38,999 nt of DNA from Kroppenstedtia guangzhouensis (GCF_014637345.1 NZ_BMEX01000020.1:1-38999); one strand, 5' to 3'; shown: positions 28,476-38,080, numbered from the stretch's first letter. Made by a program: numbers and translations. Notes: a model not told the origin generated them from the sequence alone.

Positions 28476-29537
28476 CTATTTGAAATGCAGGTAATAAGAT
28501 GGCTGATTGGCCGGGACTGTCCGACGGGAGAAGCTATACGGCTTGTAGTTATACTCTTCGACGGTGATCTTATCCCCCTTAACCTCGGTCACATAAGCCA
28601 CATGGCCGAATTTGCTGGCGTGGTTCCCGGCCTTCCACTGTGCCACAGCACCGGGAGCGGGTGTCTTGTTCACCTTGATCCCCCCGATCTTCCGAGCATT
28701 CACATCCCAGTTGGTGGCGTTCCCAAATCGTCCACCCTTCATGAGATTGTGAAAGGGAATGCCGGCATCATTGAGCCGCCACGCTACAAACGAAGTACAC
28801 TGCCGATTGTAGAACGCCCAAGCGTCCACACCCACAACGCTGGCATTTTTATAGGGATACGCCGTGTGAGGAGAACCTTTCGCTTTCCCGGACTTCCCTG
28901 CCTCTCCGCACTTGTATGAAGCTCCACCCAGTTGTTTCATATAGCCTTTAATTCCAGTGATCCAGTGCTTGTTTAACCCCAATGGATCGTTGGACGCTCC
29001 GACGGGGGCATACTTGGGTCCGATCTTCTCCGGTGTTGTCAGTCCCTGCTTGATGTAGAGTCGGTACAGGTTGCTTGTCATCCGGTCAATCCCCTCATTC
29101 AGTGAGGAGAAGACCATTAACCCACCACCGCCCGGTTTCATGAGTCCACCAGGGTTGTTTTTTTCCCGAACAGCTTTGGAGGTTCCGTTTCCGGTCTCAT
29201 GCATGGCGATGGCCGCTACTAAGATGGGATCAACTCCATGCCGTTCCCCAGCATCAATAAAGGCTTTAGCCTTCCCTTTGAAGACTCCTTTGTCTTCCAA
29301 CTTCTTGTTTAATTCTTTCGGGCTGATTCTTTTTGAATCCGACCAGCAATAAACCTCTTTGTCCGTTAAGTCTTGAAGTGATCCCGAACCGAGAATGGTA
29401 ACAAACAGCATCAACCCTATGAAAAAGACTGAAGCTCCAATGAGCATGACAGGCGCACAACCAATGAGCAACAGCCATTTCCACTTACTCGTCTTCTTTT
29501 CCTCCAAGTTCGAGAGGTTCTGCTCCGGCATCGCCAA
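28476..29537 (-). CDS. Bifunctional cell-wall hydrolase of the mating channel, 353 aa
   Basis: Opens peptidoglycan for the conjugation channel (VirB1-like; CwlT/TcpG type). One membrane helix at about residues 20-50 anchors it. The lysozyme/glucosaminidase domain (about 90-205) has the catalytic Glu114 in MHETGNGTS. The C-terminal CHAP amidase/endopeptidase domain (about 220-353) has Cys247 (RQCTSFVAW) and His312 (FGHVAYVTE). Start at ATG 29537 or 29531; overlaps the upstream gene by about 50 bases. Confidence 0.9.
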   Translation of the reverse strand: MAMPEQNLSNLEEKKTSKWKWLLLIGCAPVMLIGASVFFIGLMLFVTILGSGSLQDLTDKEVYCWSDSKRISPKELNKKLEDKGVFKGKAKAFIDAGERHGVDPILVAAIAMHETGNGTSKAVREKNNPGGLMKPGGGGLMVFSSLNEGIDRMTSNLYRLYIKQGLTTPEKIGPKYAPVGASNDPLGLNKHWITGIKGYMKQLGGASYKCGEAGKSGKAKGSPHTAYPYKNASVVGVDAWAFYNRQCTSFVAWRLNDAGIPFHNLMKGGRFGNATNWDVNARKIGGIKVNKTPAPGAVAQWKAGNHASKFGHVAYVTEVKGDKITVEEYNYKPYSFSRRTVPANQPSYYLHFK

Positions 29538-30096
29538 TGGGCCCCACCCCCTCGATCACCCAGCGGCCTTCCTCCCGGCCAACCGCGACTCCATGCAGTG
29601 TCCAGGCTTTTTCCGACTCTCCATCACTGAACACTGTTTCCACCTGGGCTTTTACTGAATAGAAAAAACGACCCTCCTTTTGAGTCGTCTCTGGTAGAAA
29701 CTCTACTTGTTTCACTTTTGCCTGTTTTACTCCGTCGGGAATATCGGGTTCTTTCCAACTCTCTCTCATTCGCTGTGACAAGTACTGACTCATCTCTTTT
29801 ATCTTCTGATCCGGCTTTTTGTCATCATAGCTCAAATACGCCCGGATGAACTGATCCGCTACAGTTTTGGTTTCTTTTTTTTCCTCTTCTCCTTGGACTT
29901 CCAAATCCTCTTCGTTCTCCTTTTCACTGTACTCATGAACAGTTCTATCCGTTTGAACTTGCTGTTTTTTTGTTTCCTCCTCTTCTCCGTCCCTTACAAC
30001 GGAAATGACTAAAATCACAGCAAACGCCACAGCCCCCAAAATAACCATGGCGTTTACAATCATTTTTCTGATTTGATCACGCTTTTCTTCATTCAT
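29485..30096 (-). CDS. Single-pass membrane protein, VirB8/TcpC-like, 203 aa
   Basis: One N-terminal membrane helix (MIVNAMVILGAVAFAVILVI), then an acidic coiled linker and a C-terminal NTF2-like region (TVADQFIRAYLSYDDKKPDQ, then YSVKAQVETVFSDGESEKAW). This is the plan of VirB8-like assembly proteins. ATG at 30096 overlaps the upstream stop. It would be part of the inner channel scaffold, in addition to the TcpC-like protein at 36039. Confidence 0.65.
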   Translation of the reverse strand: MNEEKRDQIRKMIVNAMVILGAVAFAVILVISVVRDGEEEETKKQQVQTDRTVHEYSEKENEEDLEVQGEEEKKETKTVADQFIRAYLSYDDKKPDQKIKEMSQYLSQRMRESWKEPDIPDGVKQAKVKQVEFLPETTQKEGRFFYSVKAQVETVFSDGESEKAWTLHGVAVGREEGRWVIEGVGPIGDAGAEPLELGGKEDE

Positions 30097-32129
30097 TTTC
30101 TACTATCTTCCCCCCTTTTGTTTTCTACCCCTTGATCCAACCGGGCTAACTTGGGTCGGTCGTCCTGAACTGCATCTTTCTCTCCCTGAACCTCGCCGGT
30201 ATTCAAAGACTCAAAGTCTGCTAATTGGTGTAGTGGAGATTCTGCTGGCATATTTCTTTCTAAGGATGCCATGTCGGACTCTTTATCCATCGCCCGTTCA
30301 TCCTCCAAAGAAATCTCTTCCGGCTCCACCATGGAAGAAGGCATTACATCCCTGTATTGTTCTGGGGGCATCACATCCTTCAGCGAGACCAAATTGGGGG
30401 CATCAGTTTCAGTTTCAGGTGGAGCACTGGCTACCAAAGAAGCCGCATTCTCCTCAGAAGATAAATCTTCTTCGGTGGGCATATGCTTGAGATCTTCCTG
30501 CTCCATCCCTTCTTTTTTCTTTGAATCCGGAAAGTTCAACTTGTGTAATTGAAGTTGTCGTGCCCCTTCCGAAGCCACGTCGGATACGCTTGCTTCCCCG
30601 GTAACAGCTTTTCCAACTCTACTACCAATTGCCGCTCCGGTCATCGTTCCAGCCCCACCAGTTGCCGCCGCTCCGATAGCCGCACCTGCTACAGTTGCCG
30701 TGGTTTGCACGCCCGACTTAACCGGACGAAGCATGGATTCCCGCAAAGAAGCCATCTCCGCCCGCAACATCGCGATCTCCTTTGATCCAGCAGAGAAGAT
30801 GCCAAAAATGCGCTTGCGGAGGAGAAAGAAGATGACCAAAATGACAAACTGAACGACACCAATCGCAATGTATTCGCCAACAGACAAAGATTTCCCCAAA
30901 ATCCCTCCCCTTACTGTGTACAAAATCGAAATGATCGAAAACACAAAAAGCGCTCCTGCGGACACGAGCAATTTCAGTCCCAAGGGCAAGAACAGTTCCG
31001 CCATGTATTTCCGCAACACGCCAAACCGCCCCGGTAAAGCCGCATATAGAAAAGCGAACGGAGCGACCATGGCGATCCCCAAGAACCAAAATTGAAGCAC
31101 CAGCAGCAGGAACGCCAACAGATAGATCGGGATCGCGTTCAAAGTGTTCATAGCTAAGTAGAAAAAGCTGAACACCAACCGATCTGTTACGTTTGCTGAG
31201 GTCATCATCTGGTTACCTTTTTTTCTTACTTCTTTTTGTACTATCTTTTCTCTGTCAGCACCTGGTCTTGTCTTGAGTAGTTTATTGACCCGTTTCTTCC
31301 CGATTGCTTCTTCGTTGTCCGTACCGTATTGCATAAACAGATAGGGACGGTGGATAAACATCCGTTTAATGTTTTTATTCATCTCTTTGCGTACATCCGC
31401 ATTTGTTTTGTTGTCGTCCGTCAGTCGATAACTCCCCCCAGTTAAAATTAGTCCGCTTGCTTCTGTCGTCAACTTGTTTGCGTTCGTTAAAAAAGTGCTG
31501 TAGTTGCTAAACAATAGTAACGCCAGTGATAAGGCAATCACCGTTTGCAGAATCGTTCCGATGGACTCTAGTGAGGATCGTTTCCACAAAAGCAGAAACG
31601 CCGCATACCCAACAGAGATCATTGCGACAATACCGAGGAAACCATCGAACAGCCCTTTTCCTTTGCTAAATGAATTGTTGGAAATCCCGGTAAGATTCTG
31701 CATCATGGTGTCTAATTGGTTGATAATTTGGTTAACGAAGTCAAACTCATAAGCAAAGTTCAACACACCTAACATAAAGTTTGTCATCATGATATTAAAA
31801 CGGAGAAGCATGTTGTTAAGCCAATTGGTAACAGCATAAATCGCATTCATTACAGTCCCAAAAGTATCTTCTACCGCCTCAACCATCGCCCATCCGGGGA
31901 TTAGATTTTTCCAAGAGCCTTCATCTTCTTCTTTCTCGGCTAAATCCAAGTAATAATATTTTCCCGACTCCGCCCCGAACAGGGATTCTAAAATCCCGAC
32001 CTTCCCTACCTGTTCTCGTTCCTTTTGCAACTGCTTTTGATCTTCACCCTTTGCCAAGGTTGTCCCCGGAACGGAAAGAAACAACACCACAATCATCAGG
32101 ACGGCAAGGATTCGTTTTAGATTCTTCAT
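30093..32129 (-). CDS. Multi-pass membrane channel protein, VirB6/TcpH-like, 678 aa
   Basis: Signal peptide (ILAVLMIVVLFLSVPGTTLA), then an extracytoplasmic part, then at least six membrane helices, for example GFLGIVAMISVGYAAFLLLW, IPIYLLAFLLLVLQFWFLGI and EYIAIGVVQFVILVIFFLL. The C-terminal 190 residues are an acidic cytoplasmic tail preceded by a Gly/Ala-rich segment. Start ATG 32129; TTG 32144 is possible. No good ribosome site is seen, and a terminator lies about 15 bases upstream. Fits the polytopic core of Gram-positive conjugation channels. Confidence 0.8.
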   Translation of the reverse strand: MKNLKRILAVLMIVVLFLSVPGTTLAKGEDQKQLQKEREQVGKVGILESLFGAESGKYYYLDLAEKEEDEGSWKNLIPGWAMVEAVEDTFGTVMNAIYAVTNWLNNMLLRFNIMMTNFMLGVLNFAYEFDFVNQIINQLDTMMQNLTGISNNSFSKGKGLFDGFLGIVAMISVGYAAFLLLWKRSSLESIGTILQTVIALSLALLLFSNYSTFLTNANKLTTEASGLILTGGSYRLTDDNKTNADVRKEMNKNIKRMFIHRPYLFMQYGTDNEEAIGKKRVNKLLKTRPGADREKIVQKEVRKKGNQMMTSANVTDRLVFSFFYLAMNTLNAIPIYLLAFLLLVLQFWFLGIAMVAPFAFLYAALPGRFGVLRKYMAELFLPLGLKLLVSAGALFVFSIISILYTVRGGILGKSLSVGEYIAIGVVQFVILVIFFLLRKRIFGIFSAGSKEIAMLRAEMASLRESMLRPVKSGVQTTATVAGAAIGAAATGGAGTMTGAAIGSRVGKAVTGEASVSDVASEGARQLQLHKLNFPDSKKKEGMEQEDLKHMPTEEDLSSEENAASLVASAPPETETDAPNLVSLKDVMPPEQYRDVMPSSMVEPEEISLEDERAMDKESDMASLERNMPAESPLHQLADFESLNTGEVQGEKDAVQDDRPKLARLDQGVENKRGEDSRK

Positions 32130-32143
32130 AGCTATTTCGGCCA

Positions 32144-32178
32144 AAAGAAAAAACCCCGCTTCGTTAGAAGCAAGGGTT
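32144..32178 (-). terminator. Intercistronic terminator before the VirB6-like gene
   Basis: An AACCC.TGCTTC/GAAGCGGGGTT stem followed by TTTTTTCTTTT on the minus strand, within an otherwise single transfer operon. Confidence 0.8.
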
Positions 32179-32221
32179 CAGCCGATTCCCTCCCTTTTAT
32201 TTTATTGACAAGGGCTGGACA

Positions 32222-32779
32222 TCATTTCTCTTCCTCCATCTCATGTACCGTTACTCCACCCACCTCCTCTGCTTTCAAGACATTTTTGCGTTCGGGAAAG
32301 AGACGATAAAATTCACTACTTTCCCCACGATAATCCGTAGACTTCCACTTACCATTTTCTTTTTCCATGAGTAGATGCTCTGTAAATAGCTCGTCATTAT
32401 TCGGATGGTAATACTTTATACGATAAAACAATTTCTCATCTTCATAGTATTTATCATACCTTTCAATTAAATATTGTTCTCCCATTTTCTTTTCTGCTCC
32501 CGGAAACGAAACATTTCCTGGTTCCAAGACATCAATTTCTTTTAACTTCTTTACCTCTTTCTTAAGCAAAACTTTACTCTGTCTATCATCATCCCCCTCA
32601 ACAGTCCCCGCAATCCACTCATAGACCGCCTTGTCCGCCGCTTCCAGATCCCTCTCCTTTTTAGACTTTCCCGCTTCCTTCGCTCCATCTCCCTGACTGC
32701 CGCCTTCACTACACCCTGATAACAAAAGCACCATGGCGATGACTGCCACCGCCATGATAGATCCATATCTTTTGTTCAC
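32222..32779 (-). CDS. Lipoprotein, 185 aa
   Basis: The signal sequence ends in a lipobox (VLLLSGCSEGG; Cys about 23), so it is lipid-anchored on the outer face of the membrane. After a Lys/Glu-rich linker comes a small folded part (QYLIERYDKYYEDEKLFYRI). ATG at 32779, 15 bases after virB4. Probably a channel-associated lipoprotein, perhaps NTF2-like. Confidence 0.8.
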   Translation of the reverse strand: MNKRYGSIMAVAVIAMVLLLSGCSEGGSQGDGAKEAGKSKKERDLEAADKAVYEWIAGTVEGDDDRQSKVLLKKEVKKLKEIDVLEPGNVSFPGAEKKMGEQYLIERYDKYYEDEKLFYRIKYYHPNNDELFTEHLLMEKENGKWKSTDYRGESSEFYRLFPERKNVLKAEEVGGVTVHEMEEEK

Positions 32780-32793
32780 GCTTGTCTCTCCTC

Positions 32794-35373
32794 CTACGAT
32801 CCAATTCGCTTCTTCTCCCGTTCTCTCTCTTCCTTTGTGGCCGTCGATGAATCAAACGCATCCAGCAAATCCTCAAACACAGGATCAATCCGGATCTCAG
32901 CCGTTCGCCCATAGATGTCTTGGAACAAGGCCTCCCCCCGCCCCAAGTTTTTTAGGATCTCCACATTGTTTCTTGTTCGCGGAAGGTTAAAATAGTCCAG
33001 CATTTCCTCCGCCTCACGGGTAGACCGGAGACCAAAGCTGAACTTCATCCCCATGTTTGCCACTTCTTCATTGTAATCCGTGGCATTTTGCGTGCCTTTC
33101 AATAAAGTTGTGTTATAGTATCGCCCTTTGCGTACGACGAAGTCCATCAACTCTGATCCCACTGTACTACGGTCAATACTGCTGGCCTCATCCTGAAGAA
33201 TAATTTTATGGCGATACCGATCTTGCTTAAACATGTATTGCTTCGTGAAAGCCGTTAAGGAAATCAGAATCGCTTCAGAAATCTTGTGCGAAATTCGGTG
33301 TTTCTTCACACTTTCATCCGGCAGATTGAGGTTTTGCACCATCATCACCTGCAACGGCTTCTCCACGTGTAACACCCGGTAATCCTGACCCACCTCCCCG
33401 AAAAGGAGTCTTGCCAACTGGTTCCGCCTCAACGTTTCCAGCGTAGCCTTGAGTCTTTCCACTGCCTCGTGGCGTGCTTGGGACATGTTCTCTGGCTTCT
33501 TCTTGTACAGATCCCGGAGATAATCAATTACTCCTCCGATACATGGATCTTGCATCTTCCCAACTTCTTCAATGGCCTCACTCAGAATTGTATATTCTTC
33601 GTGTTCAATGTCAATATTCGCTAAATACGCAAGAATGTCCATACAAATGTCCTTGGCTTCTTCGAGATCGACACTCGTTCGAAAGGGATCAAGACATCCG
33701 GCATCCGCTTCACTTTCTCCCAACGTCCACACAGAAATGTGCTCTTTGGGAATGAAGGGAAGACCCTTCGCCCATTCTTTCCGGTCTCCCTTCGGGTCAA
33801 TCACGAGGGCCATCGAACCCATCAGCACGCACAAGTACGTCAACAAGTTCATAAAAAAGGACTTTCCTTTTCCGGTTGCCCCCGCCACCATGATCGAAAT
33901 CGAATCGACCACGTTTTTGACGGAATCGAAGGCTTTGGCAGCGAGATCTGGCCGGACAAACACGGGCCGTCCGGTATACTTGGTATATCCGATATAAACC
34001 CCTTGCCCATCCCCAATATTGGTTGTAGCTCCAAACATCATCCCGGCCAACACACCCGGTTCCACCTCAATTTTATAATCCTCATTTGCCTTCGATCCCG
34101 GAATAGTCTCCATCATAAGATTCATCTGTTCTCCATAAGGAGAAACCACGGAAATTCCGTAGCGTGCAAGCTCATTTCTCAACTGATTCACACGCGTTTT
34201 TAATGTTTTCTCATCAGGAGCGTTCACTCGGAAGACGAAGGAACAAGCGTACCCTGGTTTCCCCGACTTCTTGAAATAACTCTCCATCCGAATCGCCCCG
34301 CTTTCCGATTCGGAAACGCTTAAATCAACGTTTGTACCCCCTTTCTGGGCTTCCTCTCGTTGATCCTGAAACTCCAATCGGGCATTGCTCAGTCGTTTCA
34401 GCATCCGAGCATTGGTTTGGTGATGTGCCCGGATTGAAACACTGACCGGAAAGGGCAACGAGGACTGAAGGTGATACAACCACTCAAACCCCGGATGATA
34501 CTGCACTTCGTCCATATCATAACAGACCAAGTACTGTACATAGGTTTCATGCACTTCATTATCGATAATCTTGCTCAGACAAAGCGTTTTCGGCCCTATT
34601 TCATCCACATTGGCATTTTGCAAGTCAAAAAACGCTTTTTCATTTGGGCGAACTGCTTGGTGAACTTTTCCATCGTCTTCTCCCTTCACCTGATCCCCCA
34701 CTGAAAAAGATTCCCGCACTTTTACATCCTGATTAGTAACCGAAAACACCTTTTCGATGAGATAAAGGGTTTCAACTGCTGTTAATTTCCGCACGGCTGA
34801 GGAGAAAGCGCTCCGAATTGTTGCCAATAGACTCTCAGCCTGATCCCTCCAAGCAGAAATATCTGCGAGGAGGATATCGCGGGGTTCCAAACCTACGGCC
34901 CGGTAAACTGGAGTATTTAGTCCTTCGATCATCTCCTGCACCGATTGAATCAAATTCGTGCCCACATTCCCTTCCCGATGCTTATTCTTCTTAGGATCTA
35001 ATTGAATCCCTAGATATGCCCGATACTCATTGGACTCACTTTGGTTTCGTTGTTGAATAACAGCTTGTTTTTGTTGTCGCATAAATGCGATGCCTTCTTC
35101 TTTTAATAGATAATCGTCTTCTGACATCCGCTGGATGGTCTCCTCGCATACTTCCGTCACGTCCGTTGGGTTTGGAACTACCAAGAAATGAAGATCATGC
35201 CCGTTGTTTCGGAGAAACGACAGTTGTTGCTGAAACGGACGCATCTTTTCCTCATCTTCCCGAAAATCATATCCAAACCCTTGGATACCAAAAAACGTCC
35301 AGACCGTACCGTCTTTTCCAAAAACAAGATTCCCGTCAATATGACTGACGGGAATCTCCAACATAACCTCCAC
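32794..35373 (-). CDS. VirB4-type conjugation ATPase (TcpF/ConE-like), 859 aa
   Basis: Energises channel assembly and DNA export. Walker A is GATGKGKS (about residue 500) and Walker B is KIILQDEAS (about 725). The large N-terminal half is typical of VirB4/TraC proteins, and the C-terminus has TTLLKGTQNATDYNEE and FGLRSTREAEEML. GTG start at 35373 with AAAAGGAGG. Operon partner of the TcpE-like protein. Confidence 0.93.
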   Translation of the reverse strand: MEVMLEIPVSHIDGNLVFGKDGTVWTFFGIQGFGYDFREDEEKMRPFQQQLSFLRNNGHDLHFLVVPNPTDVTEVCEETIQRMSEDDYLLKEEGIAFMRQQKQAVIQQRNQSESNEYRAYLGIQLDPKKNKHREGNVGTNLIQSVQEMIEGLNTPVYRAVGLEPRDILLADISAWRDQAESLLATIRSAFSSAVRKLTAVETLYLIEKVFSVTNQDVKVRESFSVGDQVKGEDDGKVHQAVRPNEKAFFDLQNANVDEIGPKTLCLSKIIDNEVHETYVQYLVCYDMDEVQYHPGFEWLYHLQSSLPFPVSVSIRAHHQTNARMLKRLSNARLEFQDQREEAQKGGTNVDLSVSESESGAIRMESYFKKSGKPGYACSFVFRVNAPDEKTLKTRVNQLRNELARYGISVVSPYGEQMNLMMETIPGSKANEDYKIEVEPGVLAGMMFGATTNIGDGQGVYIGYTKYTGRPVFVRPDLAAKAFDSVKNVVDSISIMVAGATGKGKSFFMNLLTYLCVLMGSMALVIDPKGDRKEWAKGLPFIPKEHISVWTLGESEADAGCLDPFRTSVDLEEAKDICMDILAYLANIDIEHEEYTILSEAIEEVGKMQDPCIGGVIDYLRDLYKKKPENMSQARHEAVERLKATLETLRRNQLARLLFGEVGQDYRVLHVEKPLQVMMVQNLNLPDESVKKHRISHKISEAILISLTAFTKQYMFKQDRYRHKIILQDEASSIDRSTVGSELMDFVVRKGRYYNTTLLKGTQNATDYNEEVANMGMKFSFGLRSTREAEEMLDYFNLPRTRNNVEILKNLGRGEALFQDIYGRTAEIRIDPVFEDLLDAFDSSTATKEEREREKKRIGS

Positions 35374-35391
35374 ACTCTTTTCCTCCTTTTG

Positions 35392-35793
35392 TCATTTGAT
35401 CGTTTCTCTGTATACGAGATACCCTCGAAATCTATAAGATTGAGGCTTGGGTATCTCCCGGCCTTTGTAATACGTCACCCGCTTCATCCGTCGCCAGTGA
35501 TACAGCAAAAACGAACGAAAGAACGCCAGTGGAATCCGGCCTTCCGTACCGATGTCAGATAGCAAATAGGCAAGGACACCGGGAATGAAAAGCAAAAGCA
35601 CTGGTGGAGTCATTCGGACGGGTGCACCCATGATGGGGATTAAATATAACACCCCCTCCAATAACAAAAAAACACCAAAAAATAGGGCCGTCTTCAAACG
35701 AATCGGTCTCCCCAGTCTTTTGCCTAATACCTGATAGATTTTCCGCTCAAACTTGAGGAAATTATTAATTGTATAGAGAGGAACGCGTTCCAT
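35392..35793 (-). CDS. TcpE-like conjugation membrane protein, 133 aa
   Basis: N-terminal segment VPLYTINNFLKFERKIYQVL, two membrane helices (ALFFGVFLLLEGVLYLIPI, PPVLLLFIPGVLAYLLSD), and a basic C-terminus (RRMKRVTYYKGREIPKPQ). Size and order match the TcpE / ConD / Tn916-type PrgI-like family that always precedes VirB4. ATG at 35793. It likely recruits VirB4 to the membrane. Confidence 0.85.
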   Translation of the reverse strand: MERVPLYTINNFLKFERKIYQVLGKRLGRPIRLKTALFFGVFLLLEGVLYLIPIMGAPVRMTPPVLLLFIPGVLAYLLSDIGTEGRIPLAFFRSFLLYHWRRMKRVTYYKGREIPKPQSYRFRGYLVYRETIK

Positions 35794-35800
35794 TCCTCAA

Positions 35801-36022
35801 TCACTCTCCAATATCCAATTTTTCCGCCAGCCATTCAGAAACATTTTCGATAATGTCTGGATTGAACACAAAGACGCCAATGAATGCGATGCCGACCAAA
35901 GCTCCAATCATCATAATCCACGCCCGTTTATACGCTGTAACCAGCAATACCACAATCATTACACCGAACAAGACATATTGAACTTGCTCCTTAAACCAAT
36001 CAAACAGAGTTGCCAAAGTCAT
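35801..36022 (-). CDS. TcpD-like small membrane protein, 73 aa
   Basis: Two membrane helices (VLFGVMIVVLLVTAYKR, MMIGALVGIAFIGVFVF) and an amphipathic C-terminus. ATG at 36022 with GGGAGG eight bases upstream was preferred over the longer frame at 36046. Position between TcpC- and TcpE-like genes matches TcpD. Confidence 0.75.
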   Translation of the reverse strand: MTLATLFDWFKEQVQYVLFGVMIVVLLVTAYKRAWIMMIGALVGIAFIGVFVFNPDIIENVSEWLAEKLDIGE

Positions 36023-36038
36023 TGAAATTTCCTCCCTT

Positions 36039-37061
36039 TTATTCATTCATGGATTTGACAACAAAATGCTTTCCTTTCTGTTCTACAACCAACTCATAAC
36101 TCGTGGTAAACTGTGCAGTCGAGGTTGGATCTTCAAATACCACCCCACAAACTACAACATATTGACCTTCCTCTTCTCCCTCATACACCTCCGAATGACG
36201 CACCTCAACGAACCGCATCGCATGATTCAAGCCATTCAGATGATCTGGATCTTCCAGGATGTATCCCAACCTGTCTTTAGGATCTTCGGCATAACTGGAA
36301 AAGAACGTGTCCAAGAAGTTGCGGATGTTGTCCGCCTCTTCACTGTTCGCTTGCCTCAGATCCTTTTTGAGTTCCTTGGCCTTTACCGTTGTTTTTTCGT
36401 CAATGAAAGTAAACTTCGGTAATTCATAAACACCATAGGTACCGTTATACGCTACAGGCACCACTACATACTGACTGGACTGCTCAGTTTTGTTGGTTTT
36501 CTTCCCTTCTTTTTTGTCTACTTCTCCCGATAGCTCATAACTGACGTGCAAGGTGATATAGGCCTTATCACGCCCCTTCTCCTCAACTTTTTTGACCGTA
36601 GACCCTAAGTATCGGCTGTCATAGGTCAGATTCTCCATGTTCAATCCTCCATGAGAATCTAACCCCTCCGCCAAATACCACTGGAGTCGTTTTTCCCGCT
36701 CCTCTTTATCCCCTCTTTTCCAAGTAAGGTATTGAGCAACAAAGTTTTGGGCAAAATGCACTGCCTCCGGCTTGGTTGCCGGATTTACTTGTTGCTGTAC
36801 CACCTCCTTTCGAGATTCATTTCCTTGGGTGGAAGGGGACGTAATCGTTACTACTACCACCAAAAACATGAACCCAAAAGCCACCCAAAAAATCACCACC
36901 CCGATCCGACGGGCGATATAACCGCGTGGACGAGGTGGCTTTTTTCGTTGGGGTTGGTGGGGCTGGAGCCACTTTCTGAAGATCATCTTTCTTTGTTCTC
37001 GCTTCTTCTTTCGGCATTCCCTCTTCTGCTCTTTGGTGAGCAATTTTCGCTTGCTACCCAT
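36039..37061 (-). CDS. TcpC-like conjugation scaffold protein, 340 aa
   Basis: Basic N-terminus (about residues 1-45, many Arg/Lys), one membrane helix (VVIFWVAFGFMFLVVVVTI), then two tandem NTF2-like/VirB8-like domains, for example AVHFAQNFVAQYLTWKRGDK and FLDTFFSSYAEDPKDRLGYI. This is the layout of TcpC from pCW3 and ConG of ICEBs1. It forms the inner scaffold of the channel. Start at 37061; overlaps TcpD region slightly. Confidence 0.85.
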   Translation of the reverse strand: MGSKRKLLTKEQKRECRKKKREQRKMIFRKWLQPHQPQRKKPPRPRGYIARRIGVVIFWVAFGFMFLVVVVTITSPSTQGNESRKEVVQQQVNPATKPEAVHFAQNFVAQYLTWKRGDKEEREKRLQWYLAEGLDSHGGLNMENLTYDSRYLGSTVKKVEEKGRDKAYITLHVSYELSGEVDKKEGKKTNKTEQSSQYVVVPVAYNGTYGVYELPKFTFIDEKTTVKAKELKKDLRQANSEEADNIRNFLDTFFSSYAEDPKDRLGYILEDPDHLNGLNHAMRFVEVRHSEVYEGEEEGQYVVVCGVVFEDPTSTAQFTTSYELVVEQKGKHFVVKSMNE

Positions 37062-37082
37062 GCATTCACCTCCTCCTCTCAG

Positions 37083-37316
37083 TTAAGGACGCTTTCCCAT
37101 TGATGCACTTGTTCCGACCAAAACTACAATTCCGATGATTAATAAACCCGTTCCGGTCGGGCCGAATTTTTCGAGGGACATCTCATATAACTTCTTTGTC
37201 TGTACCATCATCTCATCCCAAACTGGAACGAGTGAGGGAAACTGATCCAATAGTATACTCCCTACAACCATGATCACAAAGATCATCAACACCCAAACAA
37301 AAATAGCTCGTAGCAA
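37083..37316 (-). CDS. Small two-helix membrane protein, 77 aa
   Basis: Two membrane helices (FVWVLMIFVIMVVGSILL, GTGLLIIGIVVLVGTSAS). The start at TTG 37316 is weakly supported; internal ATGs exist at residue 11 and later. First gene of the channel operon, right behind a terminator. Not recognised beyond being a transfer-operon membrane protein. Confidence 0.65.
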   Translation of the reverse strand: MLRAIFVWVLMIFVIMVVGSILLDQFPSLVPVWDEMMVQTKKLYEMSLEKFGPTGTGLLIIGIVVLVGTSASMGKRP

Positions 37317-37342
37317 ATTAATTCACTCTTTTCTACAGGAGA

Positions 37343-37369
37343 TTAAAAAAGGGATCTTTCATCCCTTTT
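37343..37369 (-). terminator. Terminator between sortase and channel operons
   Basis: AAAAGGGAT-5 bases-ATCCCTTTT with TTTTTT on the minus strand. It lies after the sortase gene and 27 bases before the next start codon. Confidence 0.85.
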
Positions 37370-37393
37370 GCAATCGGGGAGCAGGGATATTTG

Positions 37394-38080
37394 TTAATTG
37401 ACTAACTCAGATTCAAAAACGAAGCGTTGCGGAGAATCTGGAGAATCGAACGGAAAACAGGTGTAACCCACGGCCTGTGGCTTACCGGTTCGCCGGATCA
37501 CGGAACGGTCATTCTCGTCCGCGATCCAGGTTCGTGTGACCCTGTAGGTGAACCGGCCCTGATCCGTATCCAAGATGATCCTGTCACCCTTTTGGAGTTC
37601 TCCAGCTCGGCGAAAGGCCGTTTCGCGATGTCCAGCGAGCCCTACCAGCTCCGCTTCTCCCGGAAGTCCTAAGTCGTGAACACCGACGCCCTTGCTCAAT
37701 TGCGAGTCGTCCGTTCCAGCCCATAGCGGAACCTTCACTCCAATCGAAGGAATCCGAAGCGTGCCGACTTTCTGACCCTTTCTCGGACGCTTCTTCCACG
37801 TGACTGTGATAGGTTCCGCCGGATCATCCTCGTCTGCAAGGGTGGGACCTGAATCTGTCCAGAGGATCTTTGCGGACCCTCCATTTGGCAGAGGAGCCGA
37901 GAAGGGAACCTCATAAACCCGCTCCCTCTTTGAAACGGGAACTTCCACTGAAGCCTCAGCGCTGTGAAAAAGTTCCGCTTTCCGGTGATCTTCCCATGTA
38001 ACCCACGCGAGATAGCCGGTCAGAGCCAACGCCGAAGCAAAGCAGAGTCCCGCAACAATCCCGAGAATCCATCGACTCAT
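37394..38080 (-). CDS. Sortase (class D-like), 228 aa
   Basis: Membrane-anchored transpeptidase that joins surface proteins to the cell wall. N-terminal membrane helix at about residues 4-28. Catalytic His151 (GLAGHRETAF), Cys208 (GYTCFPF) and Arg219 (SPQRFVFESEL) are all present. The fold core starts with GTLRIPSIGVKVPLWAG. ATG at 38080 overlaps the stop of the upstream surface protein gene (TGATG), so the pair is coupled. Sortase and substrate in one unit suggest a dedicated enzyme, perhaps for mating-pair contact. Confidence 0.93.
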   Translation of the reverse strand: MSRWILGIVAGLCFASALALTGYLAWVTWEDHRKAELFHSAEASVEVPVSKRERVYEVPFSAPLPNGGSAKILWTDSGPTLADEDDPAEPITVTWKKRPRKGQKVGTLRIPSIGVKVPLWAGTDDSQLSKGVGVHDLGLPGEAELVGLAGHRETAFRRAGELQKGDRIILDTDQGRFTYRVTRTWIADENDRSVIRRTGKPQAVGYTCFPFDSPDSPQRFVFESELVN

